Shown here piece by piece: positions 59,208 through 64,000 of a stretch of DNA of 64,000 nt. Below the pieces are notes generated by a model. It was not told the DNA's origin. It did no database searches and saw nothing but the letters and a program-made list of their open reading frames with translations. Source of the DNA: UASB124 sp964446935 (GTDB lineage: Bacteria; Babelota; Babeliae; Babelales; RVW-14); the NCBI GenBank assembly GCA_964446935.1, contig CAYUQI010000002.1:1-64000 (forward strand). Direction: 5' to 3'. Position 1 is the stretch's first letter. Each line of letters opens with the position of its first letter. The position numbers and the translations under genes were made by a program.

Positions 59208-60341
59208 CTATATGTAAATGCGAACGTTATCATGAATACGCAGGCGGCTTGATGGTAAAAATAAGGTGTCTAATGATGATGCACTCCATGTCAAAGAGAA
59301 ACCATCAAGATAGGTGCCACCAGAAATATATCCTGTTCGAGTTGTTGTAACATCAACGGTTCCATCGATAATAATAGTTCCTGTTGAAAACGTGAGTGTA
59401 TTTTGTAAATATTCTTGTGCATAGGGAGGCATAAATTTGGAATCAGGGGTGTTTTTGGTTGACCCTAATGATAACTCACATCCCTTAAGGTGTAACCGTG
59501 AGGTCTTATCATAGAAAAAAATTGTACTATTATTATCAGAGGGGCCATAACTATAAAGGTTCAGAGTGATTCCTTCACCAATGAGAAATGTTGTATCTGG
59601 ATTAATGTAGAAATTGGCATATTCACAGATCACAGTACTTCCAGGGTTCCCGATAATTTTTGTATTTCCTTCTATGAATGCCCATACTTCGTTGAATTTT
59701 AGCGAATCCTTTACATAAAACGTCACATCACGAAATGTTGGGAGACTTGAGACAACAGCAAAGTTGTTTTTGGCAATATTATGAATATTAAGGTTATTGA
59801 AATGATTTGATGAATACACAAGTCCTACAAGAGTGCCAGGGTTAATAAATAAGTGGTTGCCATTACCATTGATAGTTCCATATGCAGAGAAGGCTATTAT
59901 AGCTGCCCCGACACTTGAATTGAGACTTGCTCTAAATGTTAAGTCATGTGATAAATTTATATCATATGGGTCGCTCACATTTGGATATCCATAGGTAAAG
60001 CCTGCATCGTTTTGGGTAGGGCCGGAGGTCCAAACACTGTTTTGTCCAAGTGTAAGGGATCTTTCGATGTTTAATCCATGATTATTTTGAAAATTTATTT
60101 CCCCATCAACAGCCTCTGTGATGCTTACGTAAACGTTCTCACCATTGACGGTAAACCCATAGGGGAATTTTACGAATCCTTTGGCATATTCATTGTCATG
60201 AAAAATATTGTGCCAGGAAACGGTGATGGTTTTCCCAAGGTCTGGGCCGGCTGTTGTATCATACGTGTCAGATAAAAGTGTTGAATGCATGCTTATTACT
60301 ACAAAGAAAAATGGTAAAATAGTTCGCATACAAATACGCAT
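59208..60341 (-). CDS. Exported beta-rich protein (possible beta-helix/adhesin-like)
   Basis: 377 residues; GGAG sits 6 bases before ATG 60341. Signal peptide: ICMRTILPFFFVVISMHSTLLS. The mature protein is rich in Asn, Ser, Thr and Gly with many short beta-type repeats (GNGNHLFINPGTLVGLVYSSN; GNTKIIGNPGSTVICEYANF; GTIIIDGTVDVTTTRTGYISGG). This looks like a right-handed beta-helix as in autotransporter passengers or polymorphic outer-membrane proteins, but there is no C-terminal barrel. A surface or secreted role is inferred. No known family motif is visible. Confidence 0.6.
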   Translation of the reverse strand: MRICMRTILPFFFVVISMHSTLLSDTYDTTAGPDLGKTITVSWHNIFHDNEYAKGFVKFPYGFTVNGENVYVSITEAVDGEINFQNNHGLNIERSLTLGQNSVWTSGPTQNDAGFTYGYPNVSDPYDINLSHDLTFRASLNSSVGAAIIAFSAYGTINGNGNHLFINPGTLVGLVYSSNHFNNLNIHNIAKNNFAVVSSLPTFRDVTFYVKDSLKFNEVWAFIEGNTKIIGNPGSTVICEYANFYINPDTTFLIGEGITLNLYSYGPSDNNSTIFFYDKTSRLHLKGCELSLGSTKNTPDSKFMPPYAQEYLQNTLTFSTGTIIIDGTVDVTTTRTGYISGGTYLDGFSLTWSASSLDTLFLPSSRLRIHDNVRIYI

Positions 60342-60370
60342 TGAGGGCTCCTTTTTGATGACGAATCTTT

Positions 60371-60883
60371 TTATTGATTAAGCATCTTTTTGAAATGTGC
60401 CAGTTGTTCTTTTAATGACTGTAATTGCTCAAAAACAAGTGAGCAACTACATGGTTCCTTAGTCGCTGGGGTCACAGCAATCCCCGCTGTTTGGTCTTGA
60501 CTTACCTCGGCTTCGTTCGTTTTGGTTCCTGCATCAGAAAGTATCTCTGCTACAGGGTCCTCAACAGCCTGCATGGTAGGTGTTTGTATTTGTTCTTGCG
60601 GTAAAACCTCTTGAGCTGGCGCTTCGTGGGAGTGTGTAAGTGACTCAAGCTGTTTTTTTGCTCCCGCTATTGTGAACCCTTTTGCGTAAAGAAGATCCTT
60701 AATAAGAAGGAATTTTTTGAGGTCTTCGGTGGTATAAAAACGCTGACCGCCTTGTGACCGGTCTGATTGAATATCGAATTCCTTTTCCCAAAATCGAATA
60801 ACAAATTTTTTAACTTTAAGTTCGTCTGCCAAATCGCCAATTCTAAACTGTTTTTTGCTCATGGGTACTTTTTGTGATTGCAT
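60371..60883 (-). CDS. MerR-family transcriptional regulator
   Basis: About 170 residues; ATG 60883 has GGAGAGGAAG upstream and overlaps the biotin carrier gene end, though ATG 60862 (MSKKQFRIGDL) is also possible. The N-terminal winged HTH is clear: FRIGDLADELKVKKFVIRFWEKEFDIQ then GGQRFYTTEDLKKFLLIKDLLYAKGFTIAGAKKQL. The C-terminal region is an acidic linker followed by a coiled coil with a CSCS motif (EPCSCSLVFEQLQSLKEQLAHF). The effector is unknown. Its overlap with accB-type genes suggests it may control them. Confidence 0.82.
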   Translation of the reverse strand: MQSQKVPMSKKQFRIGDLADELKVKKFVIRFWEKEFDIQSDRSQGGQRFYTTEDLKKFLLIKDLLYAKGFTIAGAKKQLESLTHSHEAPAQEVLPQEQIQTPTMQAVEDPVAEILSDAGTKTNEAEVSQDQTAGIAVTPATKEPCSCSLVFEQLQSLKEQLAHFKKMLNQ

Positions 60884-61457
60884 CTTCCTCTCCTTTTTTT
60901 TCCAATTCAATCAGGATTTGGTTTTGTTGTACCACATTTCCCTCGTTAATGAGAATAGTTTTAATAAATCCGCTTATGGACGAGCAAATTTCATTTTCCA
61001 TTTTCATTGATTCAATAAGAACCAGCAGTTGTCCTTGCGTTACACGTTGTCCCGGCTGGGCTAATACACGTATGATGCGTCCAGATAAGGGGCTCTTAAT
61101 GGTGTCTGTAGATGATTGTTGTCTGTTCTGATTAAGTAAGGATTGTTGTGGTATAGGTAGCGTTGATGCAATTACGGATTTGTGCGGGTAGATGATGATA
61201 GGTTGTTGCATGGTATGCAATTGTACTGAAATTTTTTTTGATGAATCACTTTGTTTGATATCGATAGAGGCTTGGTGGATTTTTCCATCGATTTCTAGAT
61301 AAACGGTATTGTTGGTGCGATCAATAGTATGGGCAGTGACCTTGAGTATTGTTGAAAGAAGCGCATTGCTCGTAACGGTAACATGTACTGTTTGATTATG
61401 ATATGTCGTTTGATACGAGTACTCTTTGCCATTGATAGTATATTTTTTTATTGCCAT
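60843..61457 (-). CDS. Biotin carboxyl carrier protein-like
   Basis: About 204 residues from ATG 61457, behind AAGGA. The C-terminal ~75 residues are a biotinyl domain: KSPLSGRIIRVLAQPGQRV then QGQLLVLIESMKMENEI, with the biotinylated lysine in ESMKME, and ISGFIKTILINEGNVV. The N-terminal part (AIKKYTINGKEYSYQTTYHN) resembles the linker domain of acyl-CoA carboxylase alpha chains. It works with the biotin carboxylase directly upstream (10-bp overlap) to carry CO2 to a carboxyltransferase, which is not in the window. The pair could serve acetyl-CoA or propionyl-CoA carboxylase. Confidence 0.85.
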   Translation of the reverse strand: MAIKKYTINGKEYSYQTTYHNQTVHVTVTSNALLSTILKVTAHTIDRTNNTVYLEIDGKIHQASIDIKQSDSSKKISVQLHTMQQPIIIYPHKSVIASTLPIPQQSLLNQNRQQSSTDTIKSPLSGRIIRVLAQPGQRVTQGQLLVLIESMKMENEICSSISGFIKTILINEGNVVQQNQILIELEKKGEEDAITKSTHEQKTV

Positions 61458-62929
61458 TGTTGGTCCTTCCAACGGCGCACAGTGTTGGCTGGTTTTTGCG
61501 ACTGATGTAGCTGTTGGCCTTGCTCGAATAGAAGGGCTGCAAGTCCTGCAATGATTTCTTGGTGGTTCGATGGCGGTTCGTTTTTGGGTTGGGGGACTAC
61601 TTCCTTGTTTGCAATTGATTGAATATGGAATGTTCCGTTGGTAAACATTTCTGAAGTAAGTAGTTGGTGTAAAAACTCTTTATTGGTTACGATGCCATGA
61701 ATGACACATTGCTGCAGAAAAGATGCAAGTTGCAGACAACAAGTGCGTCGCGTTGGCGCCCAGCTAATGAATTTGGCAATCATAGGATCAAACAAAGCTG
61801 TTATCTCAGTGCCTTTCTTTAAATCACTCTCAACCCGAATATTCGGTTGCTGAGGTATCCATACATGGTTAATGATACCTGTTGATGGTAAAAAATTGTT
61901 AGCAGGATCTTCCGCATACAGTCGACATTCAATGGCGTGACCATGTGATATGACATCCGTTTGTTTGAGGGGGAGTTGTTTGTGTACCGCTATATGAAGC
62001 TGCACGGCAACCAAATCGATTCCTGTTATCATTTCAGTGACGGTATGTTCAACCTGCAGACGTGGATTCATCTCAAGAAAGTAAAAATCATTCGTTGGGG
62101 TTACCAAGAATTCAACAGTTCCAATGCTATTATATGCAGTTATTTGTACAACACGCAGTGCTGTTTGGTAGATAGTGTTGAGTATGGCTGGTGGTACAAA
62201 AAGACATTGCGATTCTTCGATAATTTTTTGATGACGACGTTGTAAAGAACAATCTCGCTCGAATAGGTGAATAGCATTTTGCCCATCTCCTGCAACTTGA
62301 ATTTCAATATGTCGTGCGTCTTGAATGTATTTTTCAACCAGAATTGTGGTATTGCCAGTGAGCCTGCTTGATTCACTCAGAACGGTTGTAATTGCTTGCA
62401 AGAAATCTTGCTCAGAATGTACCTTGCGCACTGCCTTACCGCCGCCACTCGTTGGGTCTTTAATGATTAATGGAAAGCCGAGCGCTGTTGCCTGATGCCT
62501 GGCAGTATCAAGGTGCTCTGTATTATTGATGACAAACCCGGGAACAACCGGAATGCCTGACTGTTGTAAGGTCGTGCGCGCGGTTATTTTATTGGCCATT
62601 AAAGACAGAATATTGGGTTGGGGGCCTATCCATAGGAGTCCTGCGTTTATCACTTTTTGCGCAAATGAGGCATTTTCAGATAAGAAACCATAACCTGGTA
62701 GGATGGCATCAACATTTGCCTTAGTGGCAATTTCAATGATTTCATCTGCATTGAGGTAGGCAGTATATCCTGATCCAGAGAGTGCATATGCTTCAGTCGC
62801 ATTGTAGACATACGAAGCGAACTTATCCTCAGGGCTGTAAATAGCAACCGTGGCAATACCCTGAGTATGGCACGTTGCTTGCAAACGCAGTGCTATTTCA
62901 GATCGATTAGCAATAAGAATTTTTTTCAC
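61448..62929 (-). CDS. accC: Biotin carboxylase subunit of acyl-CoA carboxylase
   Basis: 493 residues: KKILIANRSEIALRLQATCH at the N-terminus, ATP-grasp glycine loop KDPTSGGGKAVRKV, ERDCSLQRRHQKIIEE, and the catalytic FLEMNPRLQVEHTVTEMITG. The C-terminal ~65 residues after VVPQPKNEPPS are extra compared with AccC of ~450. It carboxylates biotin on the carrier protein using ATP and bicarbonate. The carrier gene overlaps its 3' end by 10 bp. Propionyl-CoA carboxylase alpha is an alternative, since only carrier plus carboxylase are seen. Confidence 0.92.
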   Translation of the reverse strand: MKKILIANRSEIALRLQATCHTQGIATVAIYSPEDKFASYVYNATEAYALSGSGYTAYLNADEIIEIATKANVDAILPGYGFLSENASFAQKVINAGLLWIGPQPNILSLMANKITARTTLQQSGIPVVPGFVINNTEHLDTARHQATALGFPLIIKDPTSGGGKAVRKVHSEQDFLQAITTVLSESSRLTGNTTILVEKYIQDARHIEIQVAGDGQNAIHLFERDCSLQRRHQKIIEESQCLFVPPAILNTIYQTALRVVQITAYNSIGTVEFLVTPTNDFYFLEMNPRLQVEHTVTEMITGIDLVAVQLHIAVHKQLPLKQTDVISHGHAIECRLYAEDPANNFLPSTGIINHVWIPQQPNIRVESDLKKGTEITALFDPMIAKFISWAPTRRTCCLQLASFLQQCVIHGIVTNKEFLHQLLTSEMFTNGTFHIQSIANKEVVPQPKNEPPSNHQEIIAGLAALLFEQGQQLHQSQKPANTVRRWKDQQWQ

Positions 62930-62951
62930 AGGTCCCGCCCCTTATATGGTA

Positions 62952-63773
62952 TTACGTTGCTTCGATCGTTGGTGATGTTGTTGTTTGATCAGTGTTATGA
63001 GCCGCTAAATCTTGTTGAGGTGTTGTGGCTGCGTTTGTATGTTGTTGTTCTGATGTATTTTGTATTTCTGCAGCAGGTTCTTCGTCTTCATTCAATTTCT
63101 TTTTAATAACGAGATTAATTGCAAATTCGTCCACATACATGAAATAGGTCGTATAACGGCCAAGCAACCGCCACATGCCTACAATGTCTGCTAATTCTGT
63201 TGCAACTATATGAATTGTTTGAGCGTTAACGCTCTGCGGATTTTTATCATAGCGACTAACGATTGCCAGTGTTCGTAAAAGAATCTCAACTGTTAATTGG
63301 ATAATTTGGGTAACCTTAAAACTTTTCAGACGCGTTGGTTGAGCTACATTCTTTTCAGCAACTTTTTCTGCATCGCCAACGCGGATAATATCGTAGAGTC
63401 CTGCTGCTACATAACAGAGTACTTTAGGTACGTCCCATAAGATAATTTTTACCGGGGGGACGTGTTGGGGGATGCCAAGAATACTGACCAACTTTGTGCT
63501 TGTTGCAATTCCGGCTAGGGTTGCTGCTAATTTAATAGTTTTAGGATCGGAGCTATTAATGCTGGCAACATAAGGAATATGCATAAGTGCTTCTGTTAGC
63601 TCTAAAATATCTTTTTTATCCTGCAAAAAGGTAATGCCGTTGTTGGTGCAATCGTAGAGCCATGATAGAATTCCACCTTCTTTATCTTCAGTTGATACAG
63701 AAAGTGGAGTCTGTGCTGCCCCGAGCAATGAAAATGATAATAATGTAATAATGATAAGTTTAATGTATCTCAT
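62952..63773 (-). CDS. Exported helical protein of unknown function
   Basis: 273 residues with a signal peptide (RYIKLIIITLLSFSLLGAA). Several moderately hydrophobic helices follow (ILWDVPKVLCYVAAGLYDII; VTQIIQLTVEILLRTLAIVSRY; TTYFMYVDEFAINLVIKK), so a multi-helix bundle or weakly membrane-bound protein is likely. The C-terminus is a Thr/Gln-rich low-complexity tail (SEQQHTNAATTPQQDLAAHN). I do not recognise the family. It overlaps the upstream gene by 14 bp and lies 22 bp from the biotin carboxylase gene. Confidence 0.6.
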   Translation of the reverse strand: MRYIKLIIITLLSFSLLGAAQTPLSVSTEDKEGGILSWLYDCTNNGITFLQDKKDILELTEALMHIPYVASINSSDPKTIKLAATLAGIATSTKLVSILGIPQHVPPVKIILWDVPKVLCYVAAGLYDIIRVGDAEKVAEKNVAQPTRLKSFKVTQIIQLTVEILLRTLAIVSRYDKNPQSVNAQTIHIVATELADIVGMWRLLGRYTTYFMYVDEFAINLVIKKKLNEDEEPAAEIQNTSEQQHTNAATTPQQDLAAHNTDQTTTSPTIEAT

Positions 63774-64000
63774 TTAATGCGCCCGTATCTACAACAATGT
63801 TTCGTAATTTATTTACAAAGAAATCAGCCGATTTCGTTCCGTCGTGTAAACATGCAAGTAATTGATCTTGTGGTAATTCGAAGAAAAGGTCACATATTAA
63901 CTTGTAGAGTTCTTTTTCCTTAAGGTGATTTCGAACATGATAATTGGATGTTAGGATCACTGTTTTTTCAACATCGGTAAGCGCATTCCACAATTGTTCA
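63760..64000 (-). CDS. C-terminal part of an unknown protein (runs off the window)
   Basis: The frame stays open to the window end, so only the last ~80 residues are visible (the first in-frame TTG at 63993 is not a credible start). It is helical and charged (VEKTVILTSNYHVRNHLKEK; LYKLICDLFFELPQDQLLAC). No motif is recognised. It overlaps the start of the next gene by 14 bp, so both are probably in one operon. Confidence 0.5.
   Translation of the reverse strand, partial: EQLWNALTDVEKTVILTSNYHVRNHLKEKELYKLICDLFFELPQDQLLACLHDGTKSADFFVNKLRNIVVDTGALNEIH

Overview
The window is AT-rich bacterial DNA, densely packed with genes on both strands. It encodes a diderm envelope: type II secretion/type IV pilus-like secretins, MlaFE, an outer-membrane beta-barrel, peptidoglycan enzymes and MreB. 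It also carries many small exported proteins with ankyrin, LRR, F-box and Skp1-like domains. Mobile-element genes are absent and no tRNA or rRNA gene was recognised; tmRNA is present. This mix resembles an intracellular parasite or symbiont of protists. My best guess is Candidatus Dependentiae (TM6/Babeliae), inferred from content only.

Layout. 1-9.2 kb: end of a LigD-like phosphoesterase-polymerase gene, an exported LRR protein, a methyltransferase, a membrane-anchored NDP kinase, a tiny Lys/Ala-rich histone-like protein, an M16 protease, an acyltransferase and PriA. 9.3-15.8 kb: an exported NlpC/P60-like protein, an amino-acid ABC transporter preceded by a 41-aa leader ORF ending in arginine codons, ClpB without its N-domain, and an exported ankyrin protein. 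16.0-18.6 kb: a hypothetical gene, two tandem copies of an unrecognised structured ~200-nt element, RlmB, and a REP/MITE-like repeat. 18.6-29.7 kb: deoxynucleoside kinase, exported Skp1-like protein, a NagZ-NamZ fusion, an MltA-like protein, a RecO-like protein, a giant MscS channel, a frameshifted F-box gene and tmRNA. 29.8-39.9 kb: KsgA, a glycosyltransferase, PEP synthase, an exported papain-like cysteine-protease candidate, two ankyrin proteins, class I aldolase, a LOG protein and ThpR. 39.9-51.4 kb: a minus-strand secretion cluster (GspC-like, secretin, PilM/N-like, PilO-like, second secretin), with MoxR and a degenerate NtrC-like regulator upstream. 51.4-64 kb: MlaF/MlaE, SecG, TpiA, an OM barrel, MreB, an F-box/ankyrin protein, an exported beta-rich protein, MerR, a biotin carrier with biotin carboxylase, and two hypothetical genes.

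How it fits together. Many hypothetical proteins have signal peptides, so they would leave the cytoplasm by Sec (SecG is here) and could cross the outer membrane through the secretin system. Several carry eukaryote-type ubiquitin-system domains: Skp1/POZ, F-box plus ankyrin, a second F-box gene that is frameshifted, and a cysteine peptidase with a SUMO-interaction-like motif. Together they suggest a set of effectors aimed at host ubiquitin/SUMO pathways. NDP kinase and deoxynucleoside kinase fit nucleotide scavenging, and the NagZ-NamZ fusion and MltA-like protein fit peptidoglycan turnover. The least explained non-coding feature is the tandem RNA-like element at 16982-17411. No homology search could be run, so functions rest on motifs read by eye.
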